Shown here: piece after piece, positions 22,422 through 33,594 of the stretch
Layout: each line of letters starts with the position of its first letter
Position numbering within the stretch: the first letter of the stretch is position 1
Assembly: GCA_021495925.1 (NCBI GenBank)
Contig: JAKEKT010000149.1
Span: 1-54,784, forward strand
Origin: Diplodia intermedia
Taxonomy: Eukaryota > Ascomycota > Dothideomycetes > Botryosphaeriales > Botryosphaeriaceae
Direction of reading: 5' to 3'
Length of the DNA: 54,784 nucleotides
The notes under the pieces: generated by a model
What the model was told of the DNA's origin: nothing
Databases searched by the model: none
The model's input: only the letters and a program-made list of their open reading frames with translations
Translations under genes and position numbers: made by a program

Positions 22422-22610
22422 GCATGAGCATGGGGGGCGGGGCATGGCTGGCATTCGCTGATGTTGATGTTGATGATGTGGTTATGATGTGGTTATGATT
22501 TTTTTCGATCAGAGTCATGAGACATGAGATTATGTAGGTATGTACATACGACGTACGTGGGGATAGATCAAAGAGGGTGGGAGGCGGCCCGGCCGGCCCT
22601 CTTACGCACA

Positions 22611-22637
22611 TATATATATAAAACAGCGCGCGCGCGC
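22611..22637. repeat. TA and CG dinucleotide runs
   Basis: A (TA)5 run is followed by AAACAG and an alternating CG run, in the 3' flank of the hydrolase gene. Alternating purine-pyrimidine DNA of this kind can unwind or form Z-DNA; nothing here shows that it does. Confidence 0.7.
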
Positions 22638-24291
22638 TTCGATCGAGCCCGTGGGAATTGTTCATGCTTGCTTGCTTTCTTGCTTGCTTGCAACCTTTTT
22701 TGTCTTCTTCTGCGACGGCTTTTCGTCGTATGAATGTACATACTACTTGTCAATCGCGCCATCATTCTACTTGTCCTGTCGTCCTGTTGTGTTGTGTTTT
22801 GTTGGTTGGGTACACACGGATGATCTACCTGTCTGCTCTCTTCGGTTTTTTTTTTTTTCTCCAACGCTTTTCGTCATCGTCATGATCGTCATCATCCTCG
22901 CTTGTTTATATTGGTGGTTGTGATCGGCATGATGTCCCCAAGATGATGCCGCGCCGCACCACGGACGGGCAAGCGTGGATGGGGAGGACCGCGCGCGCGA
23001 GCAGATGAAGGAGTGCTTTCTGAACGACCGGCCAGTAGCTGAGGCGTCCCGGAAAGGAAAAAAAAAAAGGGCCAGGCAAGTGCAATGGAAGCGTGTTGTC
23101 ACAAGCAGTATCCTAGTGCCGTTGCAAGCTGCTTCAACCTTCCAAGTTCACAGATTCGTGATAACCCTCCTTTTTATAGGGACGAGGGGCTCGGTGAGGA
23201 GGTACTAAGGTGTCTGTCACGCCCAAACGTCCATGCGGCCGGGGGTCTCGTGCTTGCAGCGCGCGCGACACGCTGGTTGGATACCACGTGGTTTTTGCGG
23301 CGGTGGAAGCGTCTTCCACGTGCGTCGTGCTGCGCTCGTGGTGCCGCGCGCATGTCGGTGGCTGGGACGGGGTTGCGTGTATATATGGGCGTGGAATGCG
23401 TCGTTTTGTTCGAACCATTGAACAGGCGTTGTCTGGATGTTGAACCCAAAAAAGATTCTGCAACGTCTACACTGGTTTTTCTGGTCTCTCCTCGCTGTCC
23501 TATCACCTTGTGCCGAGAAGCACGTATGCCCCCGTCGCCACCGAGACCGCGATTGCCCATCTAACGCTGCTCCTCGGTGTCAAGATGGTATGCGGGAGTC
23601 CATCGTCTGGAGATGATGCTGAACGTCGCCATCTTTCGGCTTGAAAGGCGGACGCCGTTGGAAAGACTCGGTCTCCGTACACCATGCCTTTGAACTTCGA
23701 ACCCAGAGGCCAAGTCGCTTTCTTTGTCTGACCAGGTTATGCGTCGACTGGGAAAAGCGGGTGCGCTCTGCGCCACATGTGGTCTTCAGCTGCAGGAAAA
23801 GGATTGTTGGCGTGGCAGTCATTCGATACGATCATGCGCAGCTTTAGCTCATTGATCTTTCTGGGTCGGGACGTCGCTCCAGTATATAAGTGAGGTTTCT
23901 ACGTTCCATGGAACATCATCAATGCAGCCACTTCAAACTGTAAACAACAATAAAGCCAGTACGGAAGGTACTACTGCTTGCGCTTGCGCTTCTGCCTGCA
24001 GAATGTATTCAGGAGCTCCACACGCTCGCTAGAGCAGCTCTGGACGTCTGTGTCTGCCGCGGCCAGCGTTGATTAACATTGGTGATTATCTGCTTTTCTC
24101 CAATATGGTGAACCACATCATCGATGACTAGAGTTACTGTGCATCGGCCAGTCTACTCCGGCAGTTGCGCGTTGGTCTGTTAGTAAAACACTGCAGTGAG
24201 CGCCGAAGAGCACGCAGAGCACGACAGCCAAGTGAGACTCGGGCTTACTTGTGTGTTGTGGTGCAGAAGTTCAAAGAGTTGCGGCACTGAC

Positions 24292-24846
24292 ATGAGAATG
24301 AGCACGGAGGAGAGACACTTGAAAACCAAAAGCTCATACCTGCAACGTCTCTCGCAAGGAGCCTTGCAGCCATCCTCGTGGAGTGCGTTACGGAAGCGGG
24401 TGACGCAGTACACCGGAGATTTCACTGATTCAGAAAGCGAAGGTGCGTGTATAAGAGTCAGCACTCCCCTTTCCCCGAGAATCTCCAGAAAACCACACAC
24501 CTTGGCTTATAACTTGAGAAACAAAGCTGAAGCGAGACTGCGTGGCGTGTTGTTTTCCAAGCTTCTCTGGGCCATTCCATTCGTTGATGGTGTTGGCAAA
24601 GAAGTTGTGATTATACGCAGCTGTAAGTGCGAGTGCACACCGCCAGCACCGCATTCTGACGAGCACGAGCAGCATCAGTACCAAGACTGTTCTTCACCGA
24701 CATCATCATCAGGAAGTGAAGGAAGGCCCGCCTCCGTAGCGATGCGGCAGGTTCATCGCTCCACCAGCCCTACAACGATTAGACCTCCATCGTCGCACCG
24801 CCAGACCTATTACCGCATTCACCAGCCATCACATCCTCCGCGGTGA
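24292..24846 (+). CDS. orphan open frame, 184 aa (doubtful)
   Basis: From the first ATG the frame encodes 184 residues. It has charged and Ser-rich parts, a short hydrophobic stretch (GVLFSKLLWAIPFVDGVG), a Cys trio (CKCEC) and a His/Gln-rich tail. No domain is recognisable. A TATATAAG motif lies about 400 bp upstream, so a leader or an upstream intron would be needed. Codon pattern and position in the AT-richer block do not give strong support. It may be a lineage-specific gene or chance. Confidence 0.25.
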   Translation: MRMSTEERHLKTKSSYLQRLSQGALQPSSWSALRKRVTQYTGDFTDSESEGACIRVSTPLSPRISRKPHTLAYNLRNKAEARLRGVLFSKLLWAIPFVDGVGKEVVIIRSCKCECTPPAPHSDEHEQHQYQDCSSPTSSSGSEGRPASVAMRQVHRSTSPTTIRPPSSHRQTYYRIHQPSHPPR

Positions 24847-26653
24847 AGTTCTCGGCAAGCCTCCTAGTAGCCCTGGACCGACAGGAAGAATTACATGTCT
24901 CTACAGGCCCGTAAGCAGACCGAGGAACGAGAGAATCCAACAACCGCGGGCGTGCTTTGGAGTGACTGTCAAATGGGATGGTCATATCCGCAGCAAAATG
25001 CTTCATCTCGTTTCATTGACAAAGTCCGCTTTATTCCCCAGAAACCTGTGGTTCGCGGCGTTGAAATCCTGCAAGAGTTGCTGGACGGAAGATCCGGCTG
25101 TATAGAACTTGCTCAGGGGAGATTACGTTCCTTCTCCTTTATGATTGTGAATGGGAATTGTTGGCCTTAGATATACTCCCTCGGTACGCAAACCGTTTGT
25201 GTAATCTGAAGGTACATGTTTTGCTCGGAGAAGAACAGCTTCTTCAGCCGGATGAAGCGGCCACCTGAGCGAATCTGGCCCAAATGATCTGCCACCGACT
25301 GTGCCGTGTGAGCCTAGTCGAGAAGCGCAGAGTTGCCCAAGTGCATGTGTAATACCTTCCAAAAATCTCGAGGGGCATGCAGACGAGTTCGACGGGTAGC
25401 TGCCGTTGCGATGCAGGAGAGCATGGATGCGACTTGTCACGATCTTGCGGTGCCAGAAGCGTAGTCATCATCGAGTGCGCGGATTTCCCCAAAACTACCA
25501 CGCGCACAAGGCGCACATGGTCGCGGGACCTCTCACCCGATCCTCCACCATCTGCCGGGATATAAGAAGGGGCATTTCACTGCCCTTTCGAAGCTTGCCA
25601 ACCGTTTAGCGCGTTGTCTGCAAACCACGACCAACCAGTTTTGACTACTCGTTACTCTTCCAAGATCCAGAGTAGTAATACTTGCTTGCTTTTCTCCCCC
25701 TTTCTCCCTTTGCGCAACGCTCCTCTTTCCATTCTTCGGCCCTTCCATGCAGCATCATCAAGAAGCGCCTTTGGTCCTCAACATCATCCTCAAACACTAT
25801 CAAGCGTCGTGTCCATCATTGTCGGCCAATGCCGAACTCCACCATTCTCTACCGCTCCCCTCACTTCATCCATGTAAAAATCCACCCGTAAACCGGAAAC
25901 TTGCACTCCCAGGGAAGAAAAACGGAAAGTGAATTACATTCAAACCCGGAACCAGGCCAAAGTGAAGGTGATTTGCAACAACTGTCGATATGGCCCAAAG
26001 GTGCACACTCCGTGCAAAGAAGAGCGTCACGAAGTCAATATAAATGGCATCCAACCCTCCCGTAGATGGCTATCGCGTGACTGCTGACACCTTGATTCAT
26101 CAATATATGCAATGATGGATGATGCATCGTCTCTGTGCAACACCAATCGGGTGACCGCTGATTCAAACGCCTAATCTGTCGTAACCTTCAACATTTGTGG
26201 CACCGACGACCTCGGAGTCACGGCAGGTCACCGAAGGTTTGAGCCCTGTGGTCCCCGATGAAGACGCAACGTGATTTACTTGCATGCAAGGCTCACTCTT
26301 ATGCCAGGACGTTGGGTTAATTGCCAGGGTGGTGTAACACCCGAGAGATGCGAGTGGGCTTGGTTGTTACGAAATCCGCTGGGGAATTGACTTTTTTTTT
26401 TTTTTTTGGCAGCCCACACATATCAGGTCTCACCAACGTCATCCTCAAGCGCCATGATTGATGTATGCATAGATCATTGTCGTTTCAATTTTTCATACTG
26501 ATGTTATCGTCGACGCAGCCAGTGATGCCATTGCTCGGAAGAGGCAGCGTCCTGGGTATAAGCATTCAACCTCATTCCAAACTCCAGCAATTCACCAGAA
26601 GACCCTCTCGAACCACGACTCCGCAAGAAGACCCCCAGAGCAAGTGAATTCGT

Positions 26654-28177
26654 TTAACCCTTAGCGGCACCAGCCTTGATGAGCAGGATGTCTCCGTCTT
26701 CGACGACATAATCCTTGCCCTTGGTCATGATCTTGCCCTGGGCCTTGCACGTCGCTTCGTCTCCAAGCTCCTTGAGAATGTTGTAGTTGTACACAATGAC
26801 TTGAATGAACGTCTTCTCAAAGTCTGCAAAGGTTGTTAGTGTCAATTTCTCTTGAGACCAAGGCGTATTTCTTACCAGTGTGGATGACACCGGCAGCCTG
26901 CGGCGCCTTGATGCCGGCACGGATCGTCCACTGCCTGACCTCGTCCTCACCAGTGGTGAAGAACGAGGCAAGGTTGAGAGCCTTGCGCATCGTGGTAATG
27001 GCCTTGGGGAGCGCCGACTGGACGCCCAGCTTCTTGCACTCCTCAGCAGCCTCCTCCTCCTTCTCGAAGTGAGTAAGGCGCTCCTCCAAGCAGATGGAGA
27101 TGGGAATGATGGGGTCGCCCTCGGCGTGCTCCTTAACCCACTCAGCAATCTTGGGAAGATGCTTGTTCTTCTTACGGATGTAGTCCTTCTCGCTAAGGTT
27201 GACGAGGAAGACAACGGGCTTAGCGGTAAGAAGGAAAAGGGTGTTGATGACCTCAACCTATGAGAGCATTAGCATTGCTCAACATCAAAGCCGAAAGAGC
27301 ATTGTGAAGATGGTATTTAAAGTGCATGATCAGACGGGACTTCCTCTCAGTAAGACCTCTAAGCGTTGTAATTGGTGAGGCTTTCGAAGAGCTGGGTGTA
27401 TATTCGGGCTGAGCCCTTTGTCATCATTCAAGCGGGGAGGGTGCATGATTCGCGAAAAATTAAAAAATGCTCGAAACGTACCTCCTTGGCGGACCAGTTG
27501 TTCTTGCGCACGTCCTTGCCAGCCTTGAGGTGCTCCAGAATCTTCTCGACGGTAGCTTGCTCCTCCTTGAGCTTCTTCATCTCAAGACTCTGGCCACCTC
27601 TCCTGGTCTGCTTGACAAGGTTGTCGAGGGCCTTCTCGGTGAACTCGATGTCCTTGATGCGCAGCTCCTCGCTGATGATGTCCAAGTCACGGCAGGGATC
27701 AACATCACCCTCGACGTGGATAATCTCGGCGTCGTCGAAGCAACGAACGACCTGGAAGATGGCATCGACAGCGCGGATGTGCGACAGGAAGGCGTTGCCG
27801 AGACCAGCACCAGTCGAGGCACCACGCGTCAGACCAGCGATATCGTAGATGGTCAGGTGGGCGGGAACCTCGGACTTGGGCTTGTAGTGCTGGCACAGCC
27901 AGTCGAAGCGCTCATCGGGGACGATGACACGCGACTCCTCAGGGTCGATGGTGGCATAGGGGAAGTTGGCCGGGTTACCGAGGTGGCACTTGGTAATGGC
28001 CTGGAAGAGCGTGGACTTGCCGACGTTGGCGAGACCGACCTGAGATCACTGTCAGGGTAAGAACTTTGCATACTCAACACGTTGCGAAGGCTGCCTACAT
28101 ACGATGCCACTCTTCAGGTTGTTGCCGGGCCTGCCCAGCAGGATCTTCTCCTCCTTGACTTGCTTCTTGGGCGGCAT
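26654..28177 (-). CDS. OLA1: Obg-like ATPase 1 (YchF/OLA1)
   Basis: Four exons, 28177-28103, 28039-27482, 27257-26876 and 26823-26654, give 394 residues, the normal length of the family. The P-loop is GLANVGKST (27-35). G3 is DIAGL, followed by TRGASTGAGLGN, and the usual NKxD motif is replaced by NLSE, the hallmark of this ATP-preferring branch of the TRAFAC P-loop NTPases. A coiled-coil insertion (about 130-190) and the C-terminal TGS domain (DFEKTFIQVIVYNY to VVEDGDILLIK) are complete. Family knowledge: OLA1/YchF binds ribosomes, hydrolyses ATP and affects stress responses. The gene is divergent from the PPPDE peptidase gene. The first intron interrupts the P-loop region and the second is 224 bp. 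Confidence 0.97.
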
Positions 28178-28768
28178 TTTCCTCTTCTTGCTGCTGGCGT
28201 AGCCGCGGGCGAAGACGAGGCAGAAAAGAGCGCGGGGCTCGGTGCGTGGGAAAGCGGGGGCGCAGAGAGAGCGGGCTGCAGACCGCGGGAGGGCGCAGGC
28301 CGGGGGCGCAGTGAAGAGACGGGCGGCGCCTGGGGGGAGAATGATGGAATTGGAGCGGAGACGACTAACGAAAGTCTCTCCGAGTGGTGGTGAGGGGCTT
28401 GGTGAGAGTGAAGTGGGATGGATGATGGACAGCAAATCGGCGGGACGGACACCGCACAGCAAAAATTCGCGGCCGCTGCATCATTCCTCCGCTCCGTGCA
28501 GCTCCATCACGTGGCCCGACGCTGCCGCGCCCCAACCACCAAGGTCGCACCGGGCTTCCCGCCCGCTAACCAAGCCCGTCCGCCATTCTCCTAGCCTTAC
28601 ACGTGCAGGCCATCCAGCTGCGGAAGCGTCTCCAACACCTCCATTTGCCCTCAAATCCACGCTGCTCCCCCATCGCTGCCTCGCCGCCTCTGATGCAGCC
28701 GCCCTCCAGTTCCCACTCCGCCTAATCCGCACATAGCCCCGAGAAAGCCGCCGACCAGCCCGGGCGTC
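28178..28768. promoter_or_regulatory. divergent promoter region, OLA1 / PPPDE peptidase
   Basis: 591 bp separate the two start codons. The sequence is GC-rich, without a good TATA box, and C/T-rich toward the plus-strand start. Both transcription starts must lie here or upstream exons must be missing. Confidence 0.5.
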
Positions 28769-29775
28769 ATGTCTACCTCGTCGCCAAACAAGCCCAAGAA
28801 GCAGGCGTCGCGCGCGTCGAGCCACCGCTCCACCCTCTCCATGCAGAAGAGCGAGATCCGCATCCACGTCTACGACCTGCTGCCGGTGAGTTTGTGGACC
28901 ATCCTTTTGCGGCTGCTGCCTGTCTCGGACCTTCCCGTTTCAGCCCTGCGGATCTACGCATGCTCGAGCTAACGACCGCACAGCCGGGTAAAGTTTCGTC
29001 GCTGCTGTGGACGCTCGGCAGCGGCTTGCTGCACTCGGGCGTCGTGATCAAAGACAAGGAGTACGCCTACGGTGGTCACGACCGTCGCGGCATCACCGGT
29101 GTCTACTGGACCAGGTCTGTGCCCACGCCCATTACGTCAGTTGCCGCTGACCATGTTCACACATGCTTAGGCCACGTCTCGAGCCGCCCGGCGGCACCTT
29201 CAGATGTGAGGTGCTGCAGGGCTTCTCCTTCCTGACCGAAGATGAGCTCGCTGCCGTCATAAGAGAGGTGCGTTGTCATCCAGATCTGCAATGTCGTTGT
29301 CCGGCGATCCTGACGAGCCCCACAGGCCTCGGAGAAGTTCCAGGGCACTGCCTACAACTTGCTGACCTTCAACTGTAACCACTTCACCTCGTATCTGTGC
29401 GAAAAGCTTACTGCAAGACCCGCCCCGCGATGGCTCAACCGCGCTGCAAGCATTGGCGTTGCCCTGCCTTGCGTCGTGCCTCGGGAATGGATTGCCCCTC
29501 CCGACCACGATACCGCTGACGGTGAGCTCCTGGACGACGACGACGAGCGCGCAGCAATGCTGCACGCCACTCAATCACAGAGTACTCTGCACCTTACCGA
29601 TTCACAGGACCAGTATTCTTCCGACGAAGAAGTGGAGAGCAGTCGACCGAGGAACGCTGCCAAGAGGTCCACTTCCTCGACTGAAGCTGGTCGCCTACGG
29701 CGCTCTTCGGTCAAAGATACTAGTGGGCGCGAGATTCCTGCCAGCGAGCGCGCTCCCGTGCATGGCAGATCTTAA
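28769..29775 (+). CDS. PPPDE (deSI-type) desumoylating isopeptidase
   Basis: Exons 28769-28885, 28984-29114, 29171-29267 and 29326-29775 give 264 residues. The PPPDE fold (formerly DUF862) begins at about 31 (IRIHVYDLLP). The catalytic His is His56 in GLLHSGVVI, and the catalytic Cys is Cys132 in LLTFNCNHFT. The conserved EYAYGG and the helix before Cys (YNLLTFNCNHF) are intact, so the enzyme should be active. Family knowledge: these are papain-like cysteine peptidases; animal DeSI-1/2 remove SUMO or ubiquitin from substrates. After the domain comes ALPCVVPREWIAPP and a Ser/Asp/Arg-rich, probably disordered tail of about 85 residues. The N-terminal 28 residues are basic and Ser-rich. Confidence 0.93.
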
Positions 29776-30522
29776 GGTGTCGCCCCAAGTCGGTGTAGCC
29801 ACTGCCCTTTTTCCAAAGATTTCCCATTTTCTTCATCTGGGGCACCGGAGGGTTGATACCATTGCAACTGTTACTGGCATTTTGAACAGGTCCAGGGGGG
29901 CGGGATTTGTGTGCTCAATGAGCGTTCAAGCGCGGTCTTTCATTTGAGGGCGAGGCTTCTTAGATAGGTCATCTTACCCGTATTCCAATGGCATTCTTGT
30001 GTAGCATTCTTTTTTTTCTTTCTTTCTTCTCTCTCTCTTTATTATCAATGTCGCGCCGGGGCCAAAATTGTATGAGGTCGGTTTCAGTAGTACTGCAACA
30101 TTACTACGTCCAGGCATGTGGCCTTCGTGAGCACTTGATGTCCGGATGTAGATGCATGATTTAAACCCGTACAAACACGTCCAGACACAAAATTCCACTA
30201 CCCACGTAAGTATGATCCAAAATATCTGGAGATGGGGATCAATTCTTTGCAACCCACTGATGGTGCATGGAACGGGAAGGTGACTACTAAGCGGATGCTA
30301 GTTTGGAGTCGAAGCAAACATACGGACGCATATGTTCGGCAGACGCGATGAGATTAGCTTCCCGACGGCTCTCATGCCTGCTGAGGAACTGTTGCAATAC
30401 TAACGAAACCGACCTCGTACAAACGGCCTAACACGTGAACCTGATCAAGACCCACGATGATCCCAGCTCCTCCCCATGTCCGCATATTGTTTTCTTGATC
30501 AATGCCATCGTTTTTCCTTTCT
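29776..30522. other. convergent 3' flanks
   Basis: This separates two convergent genes and contains CT-rich and T-rich runs near 30,010. It should hold both 3' UTRs. No gene is supported. Confidence 0.45.
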
Positions 30523-31206
30523 TTAACCCAATCTCCTCGGCTTCCGGCTCCTGGAACCACCAAACTTCAACCTCGTCGAATCCGTGACCCTGACAATGCG
30601 ATTGCGAATGTTCATGCCCTCGGAGCCCATGATGGCCTTGCGCACGGCCTCCCTACCCTCGCCGAAGCCACGGAAGACGAGCTCTATGCGCTTGATCTCC
30701 ATCAGCAGGCCGCGCTCCTGGATCTGGCTCAGCACGAAGGCGGCGAGCTGGTAGGCGGCGTCGTAGCTGCTGCGGCCGGCCTTGCGGAAGCCGATGTTGC
30801 CGGTCGAGACGCTCATGAGCGCGTTGCGGTTGGGGCGGGTGAGCGTCATGTGCGTGTTGTGCTTGGTGGCCAGGACGTGCAGGTGGTACGGCTCGGGCTC
30901 CTCGGTGAGCATGGCCTCGCCCGGCCGGTAGTCGATGCCGGACCGGCTGCTCAGCATGTCCGAGAAGCCGGGTCTGCCCGTCGGCCGGCGGTTCATGTCG
31001 AGCGCCGAGGCGAGCGTGTCGGCGGGCGTCCTGTACTCGTCGTCGGCGGCGCGGCGGGCGCTGGTCGAGAAGGAGGACTTGGGCGTTGGCGCGGCGGTGG
31101 TGGTCAGGAAGGGCCGCGCGAGCGACTGCGTTGCGGCGCGGCAGGACAGGCATATCGAGCCTCTGAGGGCTGAGAAGGCCCGCGGGGCCTTGTTCCCCAA
31201 GACCAT
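30523..31206 (-). CDS. MRPS18: mitochondrial ribosomal protein uS11m
   Basis: A single exon encodes 227 residues from the Met at 31206. The open frame extends further upstream, but into the next gene's start; this Met begins a good presequence (MVLGNKAPRAFSALRG, many Arg/Ser, no acids until about 62). The uS11 fold covers residues about 110-227: YHLHVLATKHNTHMTLTRPN, STGNIGFRKAGRSSYDAAYQ, and the basic end RIVRVTDSTRLKFGG followed by SRSRKPRRLG, which contacts small-subunit rRNA at the platform. Role: structural protein of the mitochondrial small ribosomal subunit. The gene is head-to-head with TIM44. Confidence 0.94.
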   Translation of the reverse strand: MVLGNKAPRAFSALRGSICLSCRAATQSLARPFLTTTAAPTPKSSFSTSARRAADDEYRTPADTLASALDMNRRPTGRPGFSDMLSSRSGIDYRPGEAMLTEEPEPYHLHVLATKHNTHMTLTRPNRNALMSVSTGNIGFRKAGRSSYDAAYQLAAFVLSQIQERGLLMEIKRIELVFRGFGEGREAVRKAIMGSEGMNIRNRIVRVTDSTRLKFGGSRSRKPRRLG

Positions 31207-31516
31207 GGTCGGCAGCGAAGCAATTGGGGTTGCGGTTGGTGGCTTGCGCGCTTGGAGGGTTGGGATGTAGGTCGAGAGATTTCCATCGGGAGCAGCGCAG
31301 GTCGGCCGGCTGAACCTCGGGTGCTGACGCTTTTTCTTTCGTGAGGGTTCCTGCTTTCTCCGCCGGCGCCAGTGAGGTTTTCTGGGGCAAGAGCCGTTCG
31401 ACAGATCCCGCCACGCCTCAACCACCTTCAATTCTTTTTCTCGCGCCTCTGCCCTCCATCGCGGCTCTCCAGTCCTTCGCGACCCGCCATCTTCATTTTC
31501 TTTCTGCGTGTCTAGA
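31207..31516. promoter_or_regulatory. 310-bp divergent promoter, uS11m / TIM44
   Basis: The start codons of two mitochondrial biogenesis genes lie 310 bp apart on opposite strands. No TATA box is evident; the side toward TIM44 is C/T-rich. Shared control is plausible but not shown by the sequence. Confidence 0.6.
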
Positions 31517-33216
31517 ATGAAGGCGTTCGCCAGCAGCTCCGTCGGAGCGCGCATTGGAGGTGCCGCTCGCTCATCTCTCTCATCCTCCACTTCCGCCTAC
31601 GCCCGCTCGCCTGCCTGCCGCCGGTTATCCACCGCCGTGCTCGAGTCGCAGCGCTCTTCCTCGCGGCTCACTTCTCCCGTCTCTTCTTCGCCTTCCTCTC
31701 TTCCTTTCCTCCGCTCGCAGCTCCAACCGCAGGACATCCTCCTCCGCTCCTCCGCCCTCTACGCCCGCCATTTCCACGCCCAGTCCTATCTGAGCCAAGA
31801 AGCGAAGAAGGCCGACCCCAAACCCTCCGCCGAGGACAAGGCGCGTGCCGAGGACGCAAAGAAGAGCTCCCCCGCCGCCGACGCCGAGACCGGCGAAAAG
31901 AAGGCCGACAGCGAGCAGAAGGCCGAGGGCGAACAAGCCGAGGGCGAGCAGAAGGAGGGAGAGGGCAAGGGGAAGAAGAAGGAAGACGCACCCCCGCCCC
32001 CGCCGCACGGCGACAAGACCCCGTGGCAGGTCTTCACCGAGACGCTGAAGACCGAGTTCCAGGCGTCGAAGGAATGGAACGACTCGACCAAGCAGCTGCA
32101 GGCCGGCGTCGAAGACTTCACCCAGAACGAGAACGTCAAGCGTGCGCGCTCCGCGTACAAGTCCGCAGCTGAGGCGGCGGGCTCCACTACTTCGACCGTC
32201 CTGAAGAAGACCGGCAGCGCCATCGGCCAGAGCGCTGCGTGGACCTGGGATACCGTGCCCGTGCGCGTGCTGAGGAAGAGTGCCAATGTGACCGGTCGTG
32301 GTATCGAGAAGATCACGAGGCCGGTGCGTCAAACCGAGGCGTACAAGAGCGTCAAGGATGTCATCGATGATGGCAGCTCCTCGAGATACGGTGGCTGGGT
32401 TGAGAAGGAGGAGCGGAGGAAGAAGAGGGAGGAGAGAGACGAGAAGTCTGGCAGGCCGAGGGTTGTCGAGAAGATGGAGGAAGACCCCGAGTACGCTCGC
32501 ACTTCTCCCTTCTCTTCCCTTACATGCTAACTAGTTACAGGGCCGGTACCAACGTCACCCTTCACAAGGACGCTGCATGGAAGGCGTCGTGGAATGAGTT
32601 CCGCGAGAACAGCCGTCTCATGCAATCCCTCTTTGCCATGAAGGCCAACTACCGCGAGTCCGAGAACCCGCTCGTCTCCACCGCCCGCAGCATTTCGGAC
32701 CGCGTGGCCGGTTTCTTTGCCGAGAACGAGACTGCCATGGTCATCAAGAAGTTCAAGGAGATGGACCCCACCTTTCAGCTCGAGCCCTTCTTGACCGAGA
32801 TGCGCGAGTACATCCTCCCCGAGGTCCTCGACGCCTACGTCAAGGGCGACACCGAGGTCCTCAAGCTCTGGCTTTCGGCCGCCCAGTACCAGGTCTACGC
32901 TGCTCTCATGCAGCAGTACACCACTGCCGGCCTCAAGTCCGCCGGCCGCATCTTCGATATCCGGAATGTTGAGATCCTGAACGCCCGTCTGCTCGACCCC
33001 GGTGAGATTCCCGTTTTCATCGTTACTTGCAGGACGCAGGAGGTGCACGTCTTCAAGAACGCCAAGTCTGGCGAGCTTGCCGCTGGTATGGACGACAAGG
33101 TGCAACAGGTTACGTACGCCATCGGTGTCACCAGAATACCCGAGGACGTCAACAACCCCGAGACCAGGGGCTGGAGGTTGATTGAGATGCAAAAGAGCGC
33201 GAGGGATTACATCTAA
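31517..33216 (+). CDS. TIM44: mitochondrial import motor subunit TIM44
   Basis: Exons 31517-32490 and 32541-33216 give 549 residues. The N-terminus is a Ser/Arg-rich presequence of about 90 residues. A Lys/Glu/Ala-rich and PPPPPP linker follows (about 95-165), then the helical, membrane- and Hsp70-binding region (TPWQVFTETLKTEFQASKEW, further coils to about 325). The C-terminal Tim44-like domain spans about 345-549 (KEMDPTFQLEPFLTEMREYI, VLDAYVKGDTEVLKLWLS, GEIPVFIVTCRTQEVHVF). Function in the family: it tethers mitochondrial Hsp70 to the TIM23 channel on the matrix side for presequence import. The ATG at 31517 is the first in frame that starts the presequence. The single intron is 50 bp. Confidence 0.96.
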
Positions 33217-33570
33217 ATTGTTTTCCTGCTGCTGTTCTGCCCTTACATCTAAATCCTTGCTCTTCTCACTCACTGTACGAATTCTTCTCTCCGACACTCC
33301 CCCCAACATTTGTTTTCCCTTTCTCTCTTGCGGCGGGCATTTTCCATGGCGTGAGCGCTGCATGGGAAAGGAAAGAAAAGTTTCCCCTTATGTGTGTCTG
33401 TACTATTACACTTGGCGCGTCTACGATTCGTTCACGGTCGCGCTACTTACTATTGCTCATCCTCCTTTCACCTTCTCTTTTCAAGTTTTAGACGTGGCAG
33501 GAGTCATGTGTCCACTTTTTGGCCTTTTTTTTTTTTTTTGATGACGATAGTGGAAGGATCGAAAAGGGTA

Positions 33571-33594
33571 AAAGGAAAGGAAAGGAAAGGAAAG
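33571..33594. repeat. AAAGG pentanucleotide repeat
   Basis: Four and a half AAAGG units directly downstream of TIM44, just after a T15 run at 33,525. It is a simple purine/pyrimidine-asymmetric tract. Confidence 0.85.

Larger units (their letters stand above)
22422..26653. other. gene-poor, AT-richer block
   Basis: About 4.2 kb without a recognisable gene. Base composition is visibly less GC-rich than in the flanking genes from about 23.4 kb on. It contains simple repeats (TA and CG runs at 22,611-22,637, TTGC units near 22,670, a 16-base T run at 26,392) and TATA-like motifs at 23,883 (TATATAAG) and 25,561 (TATAAG). Each of these precedes orphan frames. One 184-codon frame is listed separately; a 68-codon stop-free stretch at 25,878-26,084 (+) with five Cys residues is discussed under findings. 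I see no transposase or reverse-transcriptase remnant. Confidence 0.4.

Noticed and set aside
31207..31590. Upstream extension of the uS11m frame to 31590
   Set aside because: It would run through the divergent promoter and overlap the TIM44 start; the Met at 31206 begins a proper presequence.
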